A stretch of 64,000 bases of DNA from Vagococcus bubulae (lineage in GTDB: Bacteria > Bacillota > Bacilli > Lactobacillales > Vagococcaceae), in contig NZ_NGJT01000001.1 in assembly GCF_003950315.1 (NCBI RefSeq), positions 186,001-250,000 on the forward strand, read 5' to 3'. The position numbers and the translations under genes are program-made. The stretch's first letter is position 1; every line of letters starts with the position of its first letter. Below are positions 48,014 through 58,558 of the stretch, one piece after another. Below the pieces are notes generated by a model that saw only the letters and a list, made by a program, of their open reading frames with translations, did not search any database and was not told the DNA's origin.

Positions 48014-50365
48014 TTGAATGAGGACAATAGAGTTGATCGTCCTTTAGAGACAACAAATGAAGAAACTCAACCAAAAAAGAAACACAATTGGCCATTTGTC
48101 ATTAATGTCACTTATCGTGTGTTTCGATCGTTATTTATTCTATTAATAATAGTAGGATTAGCTTTAGCTACATTAGGAATTGGTACAGGAATTGGTTATT
48201 TTGCTTCACTTGTTAAAACCGTTGATGTTCCTGAAAAAGATGAGCTTATCAAAAAAATTTCAGATTTAGATCAGCAATCTAATATCACTTATTCAGATGG
48301 ATCCTTGGTTTCAGTAATAAAGTCAGATTTGGTCCGCACAAATGTGTCATCAGATAAGATTTCAGATTTTATCAAAGAAGCGTTAGTGACCACTGAAGAC
48401 GAAAACTTTTTCGAGCATAAAGGGATTGTCCCAAAAGCTATTGCTAGAGCCACTTTATCGGATGTGATAGGGATTGGTAGTAAATCCGGTGGTTCAACGA
48501 TTACACAACAGTTAGTCAAACAACAAGTCCTAACAAATGAAACATCATACAAAAGAAAAGCATCAGAAATTATGCTGGCACTTCGTACGGAAAAAGTTAT
48601 GAAAAAAGATGATATTTTAAGTGCTTACCTAAATGTTTCACCATTTGGTCGGAACAATCATGGTGAAAATATTGCAGGGATTGAAGAAGCAGCACTTGGA
48701 ATATTTGGTGTTCATGCTAGTGAAGTCACTTTACCACAAGCGGCATTTTTAGCCGGTTTACCACAAAGTCCAATCGAGTACTCGCCATACACAAACGATG
48801 CACAATTGAAAGAAGATTTAAGTGCAGGACTTAATAGAAAAGATGATGTTCTATTTAATATGTACCGTGAAAAAATTATTACTAAAGACGAATACGAAGC
48901 CGCAAAAAACTATGATTTGAAGCAAGATTTCATTGCTCCTTCTCCTAAATCTGATACTGAAAATGGCTTTTTATACACTTATCTTTATGATGAAGCAACT
49001 CGTGTTTTAATGCCAAGTTACTACGAAGCAGATGGCTACACAGAAGATGATATCGAAGGATCAAAACAATTATTTGATCAATATTTCGAAAGAGTCAAAA
49101 AAGATATTGCTCGTTCTGGTTATACCATCCACTCAACAATTGATAAGACAACTTATAATGCTATGCAAGAAGCGGTAAATAATTATGGTTACGTGTTAGA
49201 TGATGGTAGTGGTAAGTTGCTAGAAACAGGTAGTGTCTTGATGGACAATCAAACTGGACGTATCTATGGATTTATTGGCGGTAGAAACTATAGTCAAAAT
49301 CAAAATAATCATGCCTTTCAAACTAGACGTTCACCAGGTTCGACGATGAAACCTATCTTAGCTTATGCTCCTGCTATTGATAATGGGATTATAGGATCAG
49401 AATCAAAATTATCTGATTATCCATTAAAATATAAAAATGGACAAGAAGTGAAAAACTATTCTGATAAAGGAAGTAACTCTTTCAAATCAGTGAGAGAATC
49501 GTTAAAATGGTCATTGAATATTCCAGTTGTTAATCTATACAAAGACATGTTAGAAAGCGTAGATCCTAAACAATATTTTGATAAAATGAATATTGGGCTA
49601 AATCCTGACGAATTTTACCGTGAATCCATTCCTTTAGGTGGTACAGATTATGGGATTACTGTTTTAGAAGAAACAGAAGCTTATGCAACTTTAGCTAATA
49701 AAGGGGTATATAACAAAGGGTATTCTATTGATAAAATTACAAATGAAAAAAATGAAGTAATTTATGAACATAAATCAGAACCTAATCAAGTCTTTAAACC
49801 TGCTACGGCATCAATCATGAATGACATGATGCGAGATGTCCTAAAAAGCGGAACTGGTCAACCAGCACAAGAAGCGCTCCAATCAGTTAACCCAACATTA
49901 GCTAGAGCTGATTGGGTCGGAAAAACAGGAACATCAGAATTAGAAAAAGATTATTGGTTTACTGCTTCAACACCAGGTGTTACTATGAGTAGTTGGATTG
50001 GATACGATGATAATACTCAAATGAGCTCAACATGGAACAAACAAAATATGATTTATTGGTCTTACATGACAAATTATGTGTATCAAAGAAACCCTGATAT
50101 ATTTAAAGCTAATGAAAAATTTACCTTAGATTCTTCTGTTAAAAAAGAAAAAGTCGTTGAATTTACTGGTGAAAAAACAGCTGTTGTCAAAGTTGAGAAC
50201 CAACAAATCAACTTAAAAGGGGCAAAAGAAGTCGAAAGCTTCTATGCAACAGATGGACCTAAAGATAGTACCTTTAAGTTTGGTATCGGCGGAACTGATG
50301 ATAACTATAAAGATGCATGGAAATCATTCAGCGTTCCTAAAACTACAACTAAAAAGGAAAACTAA
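48014..50365 (+). CDS. Class A penicillin-binding protein (PBP2a-like, glycosyltransferase/transpeptidase)
   Basis: 783 residues: basic cytoplasmic N-terminus, one helix (about 37-65), GT51 glycosyltransferase domain with TTEDENFFEHKG (catalytic Glu128) and GGSTITQQLVKQ, then transpeptidase with SxxK at Ser443-Lys446 (GSTMK), SLN motif (KWSLN) and KTGTS at 637-641. It polymerises and crosslinks peptidoglycan. The start codon is TTG (48014-48016), supported by a near-perfect GAGGTGAT ribosome binding site; no ATG fits. An extended -10 (TGATATAAT, 47976-47984) lies upstream. The gene ends in a palindromic repeat element that probably terminates it. Confidence 0.95.
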   Translation: MNEDNRVDRPLETTNEETQPKKKHNWPFVINVTYRVFRSLFILLIIVGLALATLGIGTGIGYFASLVKTVDVPEKDELIKKISDLDQQSNITYSDGSLVSVIKSDLVRTNVSSDKISDFIKEALVTTEDENFFEHKGIVPKAIARATLSDVIGIGSKSGGSTITQQLVKQQVLTNETSYKRKASEIMLALRTEKVMKKDDILSAYLNVSPFGRNNHGENIAGIEEAALGIFGVHASEVTLPQAAFLAGLPQSPIEYSPYTNDAQLKEDLSAGLNRKDDVLFNMYREKIITKDEYEAAKNYDLKQDFIAPSPKSDTENGFLYTYLYDEATRVLMPSYYEADGYTEDDIEGSKQLFDQYFERVKKDIARSGYTIHSTIDKTTYNAMQEAVNNYGYVLDDGSGKLLETGSVLMDNQTGRIYGFIGGRNYSQNQNNHAFQTRRSPGSTMKPILAYAPAIDNGIIGSESKLSDYPLKYKNGQEVKNYSDKGSNSFKSVRESLKWSLNIPVVNLYKDMLESVDPKQYFDKMNIGLNPDEFYRESIPLGGTDYGITVLEETEAYATLANKGVYNKGYSIDKITNEKNEVIYEHKSEPNQVFKPATASIMNDMMRDVLKSGTGQPAQEALQSVNPTLARADWVGKTGTSELEKDYWFTASTPGVTMSSWIGYDDNTQMSSTWNKQNMIYWSYMTNYVYQRNPDIFKANEKFTLDSSVKKEKVVEFTGEKTAVVKVENQQINLKGAKEVESFYATDGPKDSTFKFGIGGTDDNYKDAWKSFSVPKTTTKKEN

Positions 50366-50511
50366 AAAAAGAGAGTCTGACACAAAAGTCATTTTTTAAA
50401 TAAACATCACTCAACTAATAAAATAGAAATCCCATGAAATCAACGTTGCAATTAACGGATTTCATGGGATTTTTTCTATTTTAAGACTGTTTAGTCAGCC
50501 ACTCTTTTTAA
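50364..50511. repeat. Palindromic intergenic repeat, copy A
   Basis: About 148 bases between the convergent pbp and glyS genes. Outer arms AAAAAGAGAGTCTGAC and GTCAGCCACTCTTTTT are imperfect inverted repeats. An inner hairpin pairs AAAATAGAAATCCCATGAAATC with its complement around 50458-50482. The reverse complement of the element at 61826-61967 matches it nearly throughout. It probably serves as a bidirectional terminator. No coding capacity. Confidence 0.85.
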
Positions 50512-52587
50512 TTATTTAACAATCAAACGATCTAAACTTGCAAATGATAAAGCAATATTAGCAATCGTTCTTAATTGATTTAAACGGTTCTCTCTTACTG
50601 CTTCATCATCAACCATAACCATGGTGTCTTCAAAATAAGCTTCTATTAGTGGATTTAAGTCACGTAATTCTTCATACAATTCGTTGAGTGTCATATCCCC
50701 TACTTTTTCAGAAACTGACACAATAGCCTCATAGAGGTTTTTCTCAGAGTCATTTTCAAATAAGTCTGGATTAACTGTTCCTATTTCGTCATCTTCTGCT
50801 TTCTTAGATAAATTAATCACACGCGTCAATGATTCAATCGTTGGTCTAAAATCACTTTCAGATGCGTGACTCACCAAAATGTCTGCTGTTTCAAACATCG
50901 TATGCAAATTTTCTTGGCGACTTTCTAAAACTGCTTCAATGATATCATGACGAATTTGTTTGCCACTAAACCATTGTTTCATACGGCCTTTGATAAATTC
51001 TGTCAGAACTTCTTCATCTGACTCAATACTTAATCCAAATCTTTCAATGTCTTCATTGATTAACTCTTTCATTTGTTGTTGCAAACGAATGATTGGGAAA
51101 TCCCATCCTTTAGACTCAATAATACGAATAATACCATAAGCTTGTCTTCTTAAAGCATATGGGTCATTTGAGCCTTTAGGCATTAAGCCTACAGCAAAGA
51201 AAGATAACAAGGTATCTGATTTATCTGCAATCGCCAAAACAGCTCCTACATTACTTTCAGGCAACTCACCATCGCTTGATTTCGGTAAGTAGTGCTCACG
51301 AATAGCTTGAGCCACCCCAACGCTTTCTCCTTTTAATGTGGCATATTTTTCGCCGATGATTCCTTGTAACTCTGGGAATTCATCTACCATAAGAGTCACT
51401 AAATCAAATTTATAGATTTCACTAGCACGTCTTAAGTCTGTCATTTCTTCCTCAGATAAACCAACAGACGTTCCAATTAATTCTGAAATAACAGAAACAC
51501 GTTGCATTTTTTCATACATTGACCCAATTTTTTCATGGAATGTTACCGATTTTAATTTTTGTACATAATCATCAATTGATAATTTTAAATCTTCTTCATA
51601 GAAAAATTCCCCATCTTCTAAACGAGCTTGAAGAACTTTTTCATTTCCTTTTCGTACATTATCAGTGTAATCACTGTTTCCATTTCTAACCGATACAAAA
51701 TGGTTCAACAATTGCCCTTTTTGATCTAATACTTCAAAGTAGCGTTGATGCTCTTTCATTGATGTGATTAACACTTCTGATGGTAAAGATAAATAATTTT
51801 CAGCAAAATTTCCAACAAAAACAGTTGGGTATTCTACTAAATTAACAACCTCTTCTAACAAATCTGCATCTTGCGGGATTGTCCAATGATTATTTTCTTC
51901 AATTTCATGAATTTGTTTACTAATTTTATCTTGACGAATCACAGGATTGGCAATAACAAATTGTTCTTCTAAAGCTGTTTCATAATCTGATGAATGATTA
52001 ATCGTTGCTTCTTGACCTAAGAAACGATGACCACGAGATTTATTCGAACTATTAATACCAAACAAAGTCATAGGAACAACATTATCTTCTAAAAGAGCCA
52101 CTAACCAATGCACAGGACGAATAAAGCGATATTCTCCATTCCCCCAAGTCATAGTAACTGGGAATGTTAAATGAGCCGCAACGTCTGTTAAACCAGGTAA
52201 AATGGTTTCCACTGATTGCCCCTCAATAAATTTATCAACAAAGACATATTCAACATCTTTAATTGTTTCAAAATACAAATCATCTGTTGTTGCCCCTTGA
52301 CCTTTAGCAAAGCCAATCGCTGCTTTTGTCCAATTACCTTCAGCATCTTGTGCGATTTTTTTTGCTGGACCTTTTGCTTTTTCTTCAATATTTTCTTGTT
52401 TATCTGCTAAACCATTTACACGAATGGCAAAACGTCTTGGTGTTGAAAATACTTCAATATTATCAAATGATACACGATTCTCATTTAAATAATCTGCTGC
52501 TTTTTTAGCAAATTGTTTTGATGTTGGAGTGACTAAATGAGCTGGTATTTCTTCCAACCCGATTTCTAATAAAAATTGTTTACTCAT
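50512..52587 (-). CDS. glyS: Glycyl-tRNA synthetase beta subunit
   Basis: A 691-residue protein matching the bacterial heterotetrameric GlyRS beta subunit: N-terminal [19 protein letters not shown], central HD-like region with [13 protein letters not shown] and [36 protein letters not shown], and a C-terminal anticodon-binding DALR-like domain. It works with GlyQ to charge tRNA-Gly. It overlaps glyQ by 8 bases. Transcription is governed by the glycine T-box upstream of glyQ. Confidence 0.97.
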   Translation of the reverse strand: MSKQFLLEIGLEEIPAHLVTPTSKQFAKKAADYLNENRVSFDNIEVFSTPRRFAIRVNGLADKQENIEEKAKGPAKKIAQDAEGNWTKAAIGFAKGQGATTDDLYFETIKDVEYVFVDKFIEGQSVETILPGLTDVAAHLTFPVTMTWGNGEYRFIRPVHWLVALLEDNVVPMTLFGINSSNKSRGHRFLGQEATINHSSDYETALEEQFVIANPVIRQDKISKQIHEIEENNHWTIPQDADLLEEVVNLVEYPTVFVGNFAENYLSLPSEVLITSMKEHQRYFEVLDQKGQLLNHFVSVRNGNSDYTDNVRKGNEKVLQARLEDGEFFYEEDLKLSIDDYVQKLKSVTFHEKIGSMYEKMQRVSVISELIGTSVGLSEEEMTDLRRASEIYKFDLVTLMVDEFPELQGIIGEKYATLKGESVGVAQAIREHYLPKSSDGELPESNVGAVLAIADKSDTLLSFFAVGLMPKGSNDPYALRRQAYGIIRIIESKGWDFPIIRLQQQMKELINEDIERFGLSIESDEEVLTEFIKGRMKQWFSGKQIRHDIIEAVLESRQENLHTMFETADILVSHASESDFRPTIESLTRVINLSKKAEDDEIGTVNPDLFENDSEKNLYEAIVSVSEKVGDMTLNELYEELRDLNPLIEAYFEDTMVMVDDEAVRENRLNQLRTIANIALSFASLDRLIVK

Positions 52588-53485
52588 GAATATCCTCCTC
52601 CATAGCTTCTTTTAATAATGGGAAACCTAATTTTTCACGTTCTTCAACAAATCCTTTAGCTAAAGCTCTAGCCATATTACGAATTCTTGCTAAATACCCT
52701 GCCCGCTCTGTCACAGAAACGGCTCCTCTAGCATCAAGCAAGTTAAACATGTGACTACATTTTAAAACATAATCGTAAGCAGGATGGATTAAGCCTAAAT
52801 CTATTGCACGTTTTGCTTCTTTTTCATAACTGTTAAATAAATTTAATAATAATTCTTGATCACTTTGTTCGAATGAATACACTGAATGCTCATATTCCGG
52901 TTGAACAAAAATTTCACCGTATTTAACACCTTTTGTCCATTCTAAATCATACACACTCTCTACTTCTTGAATATAAGAAGCCAAACGCTCTAAGCCATAT
53001 GTGATCTCTGATGTGACTGGTTTACATTCTAAACCACCAACTTGTTGGAAATAGGTAAATTGAGTGATTTCCATGCCGTCTAACCACACTTCCCAACCTA
53101 AACCAGCACACCCCATTGAAGGATTTTCCCAGTTATCTTCAACAAAGCGAACATCATGTTGCAATGGGTCAATGCCTAAAACTTTTAAGCTATCCAAATA
53201 TAACTCTTGAATATTTTCTGGTGAAGGTTTCATCACCACTTGGAATTGATGATGTTGATATAAACGATTTGGGTTATCACCGTAACGACCATCTGCCGGA
53301 CGACGTGATGGCTCTACGTAAGCCGCGTTCCATGGTTCTGGTCCTATCGCACGTAAGAAAGTATAAGGACTCATTGTTCCGGCCCCTTTTTCTGTGTCAT
53401 AGGCTTGCATTAACATGCAGCCTTGATTTGACCAATAATTTTGAAGAGCTAAAATCATTTCTTGTATCGTTAATGTTTGACTCAT
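52580..53485 (-). CDS. glyQ: Glycyl-tRNA synthetase alpha subunit
   Basis: 301 residues from [20 protein letters not shown], the class II catalytic subunit. Signatures: [55 protein letters not shown] and [21 protein letters not shown]. It forms glycyl-adenylate and partners with GlyS. AGGAGG lies ten bases before the ATG at 53483-53485; a frame open 16 codons further upstream runs into the T-box terminator and is not the start. Confidence 0.97.
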   Translation of the reverse strand: MSQTLTIQEMILALQNYWSNQGCMLMQAYDTEKGAGTMSPYTFLRAIGPEPWNAAYVEPSRRPADGRYGDNPNRLYQHHQFQVVMKPSPENIQELYLDSLKVLGIDPLQHDVRFVEDNWENPSMGCAGLGWEVWLDGMEITQFTYFQQVGGLECKPVTSEITYGLERLASYIQEVESVYDLEWTKGVKYGEIFVQPEYEHSVYSFEQSDQELLLNLFNSYEKEAKRAIDLGLIHPAYDYVLKCSHMFNLLDARGAVSVTERAGYLARIRNMARALAKGFVEEREKLGFPLLKEAMEEDIHE

Positions 53486-53512
53486 TGTTTTTCCTCCTAT
53501 TTTTAACATAAT

Positions 53513-53717
53513 AAAAATCCCTATGCTTGACATAATCTGTCAAACATAGGGACGAATATTCGCGGTTCCACCCTACTTCCGCTTTCACGGCAGCTTCATT
53601 TTACACACTCAAGAATGCCTTCAAAATAACTCCTAACATTTGGCTTCCACTGAACCAAATTCGCTTTGGTTAGTTTTGTCATTTTTACTTAGTTCTGTCA
53701 ACATGTTTATATAAGTT
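53513..53717 (-). ncRNA. T-box leader of glyQS (glycine specific)
   Basis: Minus strand: T-box GGGTGGAACCGCG (53561-53573) and terminator stem CCCTATGTTTGACA/TGTCAAGCATAGGG with T-run (53513-53552). The specifier region reads AAGGCATTCTTGAG with the GGC codon at 53617-53619, essentially the same as the well-studied B. subtilis glyQS specifier. The compact length fits the glycine subclass lacking stem II. Uncharged tRNA-Gly(GCC) should prevent termination. Confidence 0.95.
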
Positions 53718-53723
53718 GTCTTT

Positions 53724-53752
53724 ATTTTAATTGGTATTATCCAGTTTGTCAA
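53724..53752 (-). promoter_or_regulatory. Predicted promoter of glyQS
   Basis: Minus-strand consensus TTGACA (53747-53752), 17-base spacer, TAAAAT (53724-53729). It lies within the last codons of recO. Confidence 0.7.
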
Positions 53753-54533
53753 TTTTGTTTTCTCTCTTTGGAATCATTTCTTTCCAATTTTGCATATCAT
53801 CAATAAATTTTTTACTTTTTAAATGTAAGCCAACATATTCTTCATAAATCGAATCAATCACTTGTCTTATATGTTGCTTAGTCTCATCTGAAAGATTAAT
53901 ACTTTTTATTTGTTCATAACTAATAGCATTAAATAGTTTAATAAAATGTAACGCCCTGGGAGAATAATGAAACCGACGCTCATCCATTGACCAATGTTTT
54001 TGACAAAGTACGCCATGATATTTATCAGAAAAGTCAAATGGCTCCTCCTGACTGCCACATATAGCACAAGATGAGAAATTTAGTTGTATCCCAAATCGTT
54101 GAAGAATTTGTATCTCAAAAATATTTGTTATAATTTCGGCATCATAACCCTCGCTAATTAATGTTAGAGAGTCTTTTAAAAAGCCAAATAAAAAAGGATC
54201 ATATACATTGTCCTCAATGGCGGCATCACTTAGATTAAGTATATAAGTAGCATAGGCTGATAAAAAAATATCCTGTTGTATCGCAAAAAAAGGGTGTATG
54301 TCTTTTGCAGTATTCAAAAACGATAACCCTTCGTCTTTTAATTCTCCTATATAATTCGCTTGCGTAAAGGGCTGTATGGCTGAACTAATTTGGCTATTCT
54401 TTTTGTTGGCGTGTCGAACAAAAAACATTTTTTTCCCGTTAGATTCTGTAAATATTTTTACCAATTTATCGCTTTCCCGATAATTCCTAGAAAACAAAAC
54501 CATTCCATTTATTTCTTGAGGTCCTCTCAACAT
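53727..54533 (-). CDS. recO: DNA repair protein RecO
   Basis: 268 residues: N-terminal OB-fold (about 1-80, MVLFSRNYRESDKLVKIFTE), helical core, and a zinc-site-like CAICGSQEEPFDFS...LCQKH segment (about 150-177) in which only three Cys are visible, the fourth ligand being replaced by His. RecO loads RecA with RecR on SSB-coated DNA in recombinational repair. It follows era as in many Firmicutes, separated by a hairpin terminator overlapping the era stop. The glyQS promoter sits inside its 3' end. Confidence 0.95.
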   Translation of the reverse strand: MLRGPQEINGMVLFSRNYRESDKLVKIFTESNGKKMFFVRHANKKNSQISSAIQPFTQANYIGELKDEGLSFLNTAKDIHPFFAIQQDIFLSAYATYILNLSDAAIEDNVYDPFLFGFLKDSLTLISEGYDAEIITNIFEIQILQRFGIQLNFSSCAICGSQEEPFDFSDKYHGVLCQKHWSMDERRFHYSPRALHFIKLFNAISYEQIKSINLSDETKQHIRQVIDSIYEEYVGLHLKSKKFIDDMQNWKEMIPKRENKIDKLDNTN

Positions 54534-54551
54534 CTTACCTCCTTAACAACT

Positions 54552-54577
54552 AAAAAACATGGAAAAATTCCATGTTT
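54552..54577 (-). terminator. Hairpin terminator between era and recO
   Basis: Minus strand: stem AAACATGGAA/TTCCATGTTT then TTTTTTAG, overlapping the era stop codon. It could reduce read-through into recO. Confidence 0.75.
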
Positions 54578-55481
54578 AATAATCTGTTTCTCTATAACCA
54601 TAATTTTGTAAATCACGACGTTTATCACGCCAATTTTTTTGAACTTTAACCCATAATTCTAAAAAGACTTTATCACCTAAAAGATTTTCAATATCTTTAC
54701 GACTTTTCGTTCCAATATTTTTTAGCATTTTTCCGCCTTTACCAATGATAATTCCTTTTTGACTATCACGTTCTACAATGATAGTGGCTTGAATATGAAT
54801 TTTATCATTATCATCTCGTTTCATGCTTTCTGTGACTACCGCAACAGAATGAGGCACTTCTTGTTCTGTTAATTGTAATACTTTTTCACGAATCAACTCA
54901 GACACAATAAAGTACTCTGGGTGATCCGTTACTTGATCATCCGGGAAAAATTGAGGGCCTTCAGGCATATCGTTTACTAGTGTTTCTAATAAGTGTTCTA
55001 CGTTATTTCCTTCTGTTGCCGAAATTGGCACGATTTCTTTAAAATCTAATTCTTGACGATAATCATCAATAATCGGTAATAACTCATCAGGATGAACGGT
55101 ATCAATTTTATTTATCACTAAATACACAGGTGCATCTGCTTTTTTTAGACGTTCAATAATAAAGTCGTCTCCACGTCCTCTTGGCATATCAGCACTAACC
55201 ATAAAGATAATCGCATCGACTTCGCGTAGTGCACTATAGGCTGTTTCTACCATAAAATCCCCTAATTTATTTTTAGGTTTGTGAATTCCTGGTGTATCAA
55301 TAAACACAATTTGTGCTTCTTTTGTTGTGTAAATTCCTTGAATTTTATTTCGTGTTGTTTGAGCTTTATTACTCATAATGGCAATTTTTTGCGCCACAAT
55401 TCTGTTTAATAAAGTTGATTTTCCAACATTTGGTCGACCAACTATGGCAACAAAGCCTGATTTAAAATTTTGTTCTGACAT
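54576..55481 (-). CDS. era: GTPase Era
   Basis: A 301-residue protein: G1 GRPNVGKST (about 15-23), G3 [10 protein letters not shown]4 NKID, G5 ISATEG, then a KH RNA-binding domain (about 200-290, [22 protein letters not shown]). Era binds the 3' end of 16S rRNA and assists 30S assembly and rRNA maturation. It lies in the phoH-pgpH-ybeY-dgkA-era-recO cluster; with ybeY it forms a ribosome-biogenesis pair. Confidence 0.98.
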   Translation of the reverse strand: MSEQNFKSGFVAIVGRPNVGKSTLLNRIVAQKIAIMSNKAQTTRNKIQGIYTTKEAQIVFIDTPGIHKPKNKLGDFMVETAYSALREVDAIIFMVSADMPRGRGDDFIIERLKKADAPVYLVINKIDTVHPDELLPIIDDYRQELDFKEIVPISATEGNNVEHLLETLVNDMPEGPQFFPDDQVTDHPEYFIVSELIREKVLQLTEQEVPHSVAVVTESMKRDDNDKIHIQATIIVERDSQKGIIIGKGGKMLKNIGTKSRKDIENLLGDKVFLELWVKVQKNWRDKRRDLQNYGYRETDY

Positions 55482-55496
55482 TTATCTTATCCTTTC

Positions 55497-55901
55497 TTAA
55501 TTACCAAACCAAACATGTATTATTTTAGGTAAAAATATCACCATACCGACAAAAAGAGCAAAAAATGCACTTAGCAGGACCATACCTGCTGACATATCCT
55601 TAATCTTTTTAGCTAATGGGTGATAGGTTTTATTTGTTACTAAATCAACCAATACTTCAAATGCTGTGTTTGCCATCTCTGCCATCAAAACTAAGACGAT
55701 TGCACACACTAGCCATAACCATTCATACTTAGAAATATGACATATAAATCCTAAAACAATCGCACTTGTTCCTAAAAACAAATGGTACCTCATATTTCTT
55801 TCTTCTTCGACAACAGTCTTTAACCCACGTAATGCATGAATTAAAGACTGAAAAAAACATCGATTTTTTTCTGTTTGTTTATCGTTCCAAGCCATAATCA
55901 T
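55497..55901 (-). CDS. dgkA: Diacylglycerol/undecaprenol kinase family protein
   Basis: 134 residues with three to four membrane helices. Family signature LVLMAEMANTAFEVLVDLV contains the catalytic Glu and Asn, and RGLKTVVEEERNMRYH is the N-terminal amphipathic region. Gram-positive members phosphorylate undecaprenol to undecaprenyl phosphate, recycling the lipid carrier for wall synthesis. The gene overlaps ybeY by 23 bases; ATG codons at 55901 and 55895 are both possible starts, preceded by a weak AAAGAAAGA. Confidence 0.93.
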   Translation of the reverse strand: MIMAWNDKQTEKNRCFFQSLIHALRGLKTVVEEERNMRYHLFLGTSAIVLGFICHISKYEWLWLVCAIVLVLMAEMANTAFEVLVDLVTNKTYHPLAKKIKDMSAGMVLLSAFFALFVGMVIFLPKIIHVWFGN

Positions 55902-56355
55902 TTAAAATCTTTCTTTGCAAATCAAACATCTCTTTCTCATCTTCTGGCGTCATATGGTCATAGCCATTTAAATGAAGAAAACCATGAATGGTTAAAAAAC
56001 CAAGTTCTCTATCAAATGAATGATTAAATTCAGCTGCTTGATCTTTCGTACGATCTACAGAAATAAATAAATCCCCTATATTTCGTGGTAAACCAAGTTC
56101 TTCTAAATCAAAATCAAATCCTGACAAATCCTCTTCTTCCAAAGCAAAACTAATCACATCTGTTGGACGATCTTTTTGTCGGTGTTCTTTATTTATTTGA
56201 TGTATTTCTTCATCATTCACAAACGTCACAGACATCTCCGTATTCTCTGGCAATTTAATTTCTTCATTTTTCGCAGCAAAATCAATAATAGATGAAACCA
56301 TTTCTAATTGTTCTTTAGATAAGGAGTCTGTTTTATCAACGAGTACCAAGTCCAT
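55879..56355 (-). CDS. ybeY: Endoribonuclease YbeY
   Basis: A 158-residue protein with the metal-binding motif HGFLHLNGYDH near residues 123-133 and PTDVISFAL upstream. YbeY is a single-strand RNase involved in 16S rRNA 3' maturation and 70S quality control. Two bases separate it from pgpH, and it overlaps dgkA, in the order conserved among Firmicutes. Confidence 0.97.
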   Translation of the reverse strand: MDLVLVDKTDSLSKEQLEMVSSIIDFAAKNEEIKLPENTEMSVTFVNDEEIHQINKEHRQKDRPTDVISFALEEEDLSGFDFDLEELGLPRNIGDLFISVDRTKDQAAEFNHSFDRELGFLTIHGFLHLNGYDHMTPEDEKEMFDLQRKILNDYGLER

Positions 56356-56357
56356 CG

Positions 56358-58529
56358 TTAAATCCCTCTTTCTTCTTGTTCTTGTTTCATTTTTTCTGCT
56401 TCAGATTTCATCTTAGGATATTTAATACGTGAATGGAACGTTGAACACAATCCATCAACAAGCGATTTTTCAATAATCGCTATTTCATCTAAGGTTAAAC
56501 CAGACTCAATCAATTGTCCATCCTCTAATCTTGATTGTATTAAGTTATGGACGAATTCTTTAATTTTATCATTTGTTGGGTGATCCATTGCCCTAACAGC
56601 AGCTTCAGCACTATCCGCAATGTTTATAACCCCTGCTTCACGTGATTGTGGCTTAGGTCCTGGGTAACGAAATGCCTCTTCTGTTGTTTCTGGATTTCTT
56701 TCTTGTTCTTTAATAAAGAAATATTTCATCAACGTAGTTCCGTGATGTTGTTGACACACATCAATCACAAATTGAGGCATTCCTGCTTCTTTTAAAATTT
56801 TCACTCCATCTGTTACGTGGCTAAAAATAATTTCTTTACTATCAGATGGTAACAAGAAATTATGAGGATTTTCAGCCCCATCTGGTAAATTTTCCACAAA
56901 AAAGTTAGCATGTTTAATTTTACCGACATCATGATAGTAACTTGCCACACGAGTTAATAAAGAATTTCCTCCAATTTGAGCCACTGCATTTGCACTTAAA
57001 CTAGCCACCATCATACTATGATGATAAGTTCCTGGTGCTTCTTCAAGTAATTGTTTTAATAATGGCTGATTTGGATTACTCAACTCATTTAAAACAATCA
57101 CACTATCATCAGTCAATAATAATTCAATGTAAGGATACAATCCAATTGATAAAATAAATGAGAATAGCCCACTACCAGTCGAAATAAATAACGTTGTAAT
57201 AGAACGACTATCACCAATATTAAATCCTTGATAAATCACTAATACAGCCATGAAAAGAATTGGCATAATAATCAGTAGGAAAAATGCTTCTTTTAATTGT
57301 GAACCGATTCTTTTGTTCACTAAAAAAGTTGAGACAAACGCTGAAAACATATAAAAAAGTGAAATCACTAATAAGGAAGTTGTTCCTGCTAAATTGTAAA
57401 AAATAAAGATAGAAAAAATCGCTTGGAACATCCCCATTAATAAACCCCATCGTTTATCTAAAAACATATATAAAATAACCGATCCAAACGCTGCAGGGAA
57501 TAAGAGTGATACATTACTTAAACTATCTTTTTGGAATAGATAAAGTAATTTCATAAAAAGCACACTGACTGTAATAGCAATGGCATAAAAAGTCACGCTT
57601 TTTACGCGAATATCTGGATCAGAATGTCGTAAAACATACCCTATCAACACGACTTGTAATAAAATTGCAAGTATCATTGATAATAAGGGCGAAGTTGAGG
57701 TAGATTGATTGGTTAAGCCAAGTAATTTTATTTTTTCCATTGCTTTAGAATCAATTTGCTCACCCTCACGAACGATAATCTCACCTTGATAAATCATGAC
57801 AGGAAGCACATTGTTTTTAGCGCTTTCTTTCATTGACTCTGTGGCTTTATCGTTCACTACTTCATTGACTACAATAGCTTTATCAAAAATCATCACAAGT
57901 AAATTAATCTCTTGTGAACTAAACTCATCATACTGTACCATTTCCTTAGCCGTTTGCTTTTCTCCTTGAAGAGTAGAATTTCTAATGTGCTTAGCTAAAA
58001 TCGTCTTCAATGTACTTTCAGCTGCTTCTTCAAGCTTAGTTAAATCAGTACTTGATAATTCAAGCAGCTGCTCATAAAACGTATCTGGAAATGATTGAAA
58101 AAACGCAATGTCATTTTGACTAAATTTTTCAAAATTAGATTTCAACATTGGTAATTTATCTTCGACAGTAGGTTTTGAGCTACTCTTTTTGTCTTTGTAT
58201 TGCTTTTCAGCTGTTTCATTCACTTGTTTCACTAATTCAAAAATCGTTTTAACATACTCCACCTGTTTTGTTTCAACATCTGGATTGAAAGTATACTCTG
58301 GTGTCACACTTTCCATTGCTAATTTTTGTTTTTCTTTGGTTTCTTCTTTATTTTCAATGGTTTTATTGGCACGTATTGTCTCATTTGATAATTGTCCCAC
58401 TTTATAAGTGACTTGTTTTTGTCTAACGCTACCAAGCATTAAACCAAACATTATCAATGACATTAAAAATAGAATTAAAGGGGTATAGTATTTACCAAGC
58501 ACATTAGGTACTTGTTGTATTTTTTTCAT
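56358..58529 (-). CDS. pgpH: c-di-AMP phosphodiesterase PgpH (7TM-HD family)
   Basis: About 723 residues: N-terminal helix, extracellular 7TMR-HDED domain (about 55-275), seven-helix membrane bundle (about 285-480) and a cytoplasmic HD domain with HHSMMVAS, YYHDVGKI (HD pair), FSHVTDG and QHHGTTLMKYF. PgpH hydrolyses c-di-AMP to pApA, opposing CdaA at 21.9-22.8 kb. Start is uncertain: GTG at 58538 or ATG at 58529; the GGAG is too close to the first and somewhat far from the second. Confidence 0.95.
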   Translation of the reverse strand: MKKIQQVPNVLGKYYTPLILFLMSLIMFGLMLGSVRQKQVTYKVGQLSNETIRANKTIENKEETKEKQKLAMESVTPEYTFNPDVETKQVEYVKTIFELVKQVNETAEKQYKDKKSSSKPTVEDKLPMLKSNFEKFSQNDIAFFQSFPDTFYEQLLELSSTDLTKLEEAAESTLKTILAKHIRNSTLQGEKQTAKEMVQYDEFSSQEINLLVMIFDKAIVVNEVVNDKATESMKESAKNNVLPVMIYQGEIIVREGEQIDSKAMEKIKLLGLTNQSTSTSPLLSMILAILLQVVLIGYVLRHSDPDIRVKSVTFYAIAITVSVLFMKLLYLFQKDSLSNVSLLFPAAFGSVILYMFLDKRWGLLMGMFQAIFSIFIFYNLAGTTSLLVISLFYMFSAFVSTFLVNKRIGSQLKEAFFLLIIMPILFMAVLVIYQGFNIGDSRSITTLFISTGSGLFSFILSIGLYPYIELLLTDDSVIVLNELSNPNQPLLKQLLEEAPGTYHHSMMVASLSANAVAQIGGNSLLTRVASYYHDVGKIKHANFFVENLPDGAENPHNFLLPSDSKEIIFSHVTDGVKILKEAGMPQFVIDVCQQHHGTTLMKYFFIKEQERNPETTEEAFRYPGPKPQSREAGVINIADSAEAAVRAMDHPTNDKIKEFVHNLIQSRLEDGQLIESGLTLDEIAIIEKSLVDGLCSTFHSRIKYPKMKSEAEKMKQEQEERGI

Positions 58530-58558
58530 TACTGTCACTCACTCCTTTGTTCTCCTTT

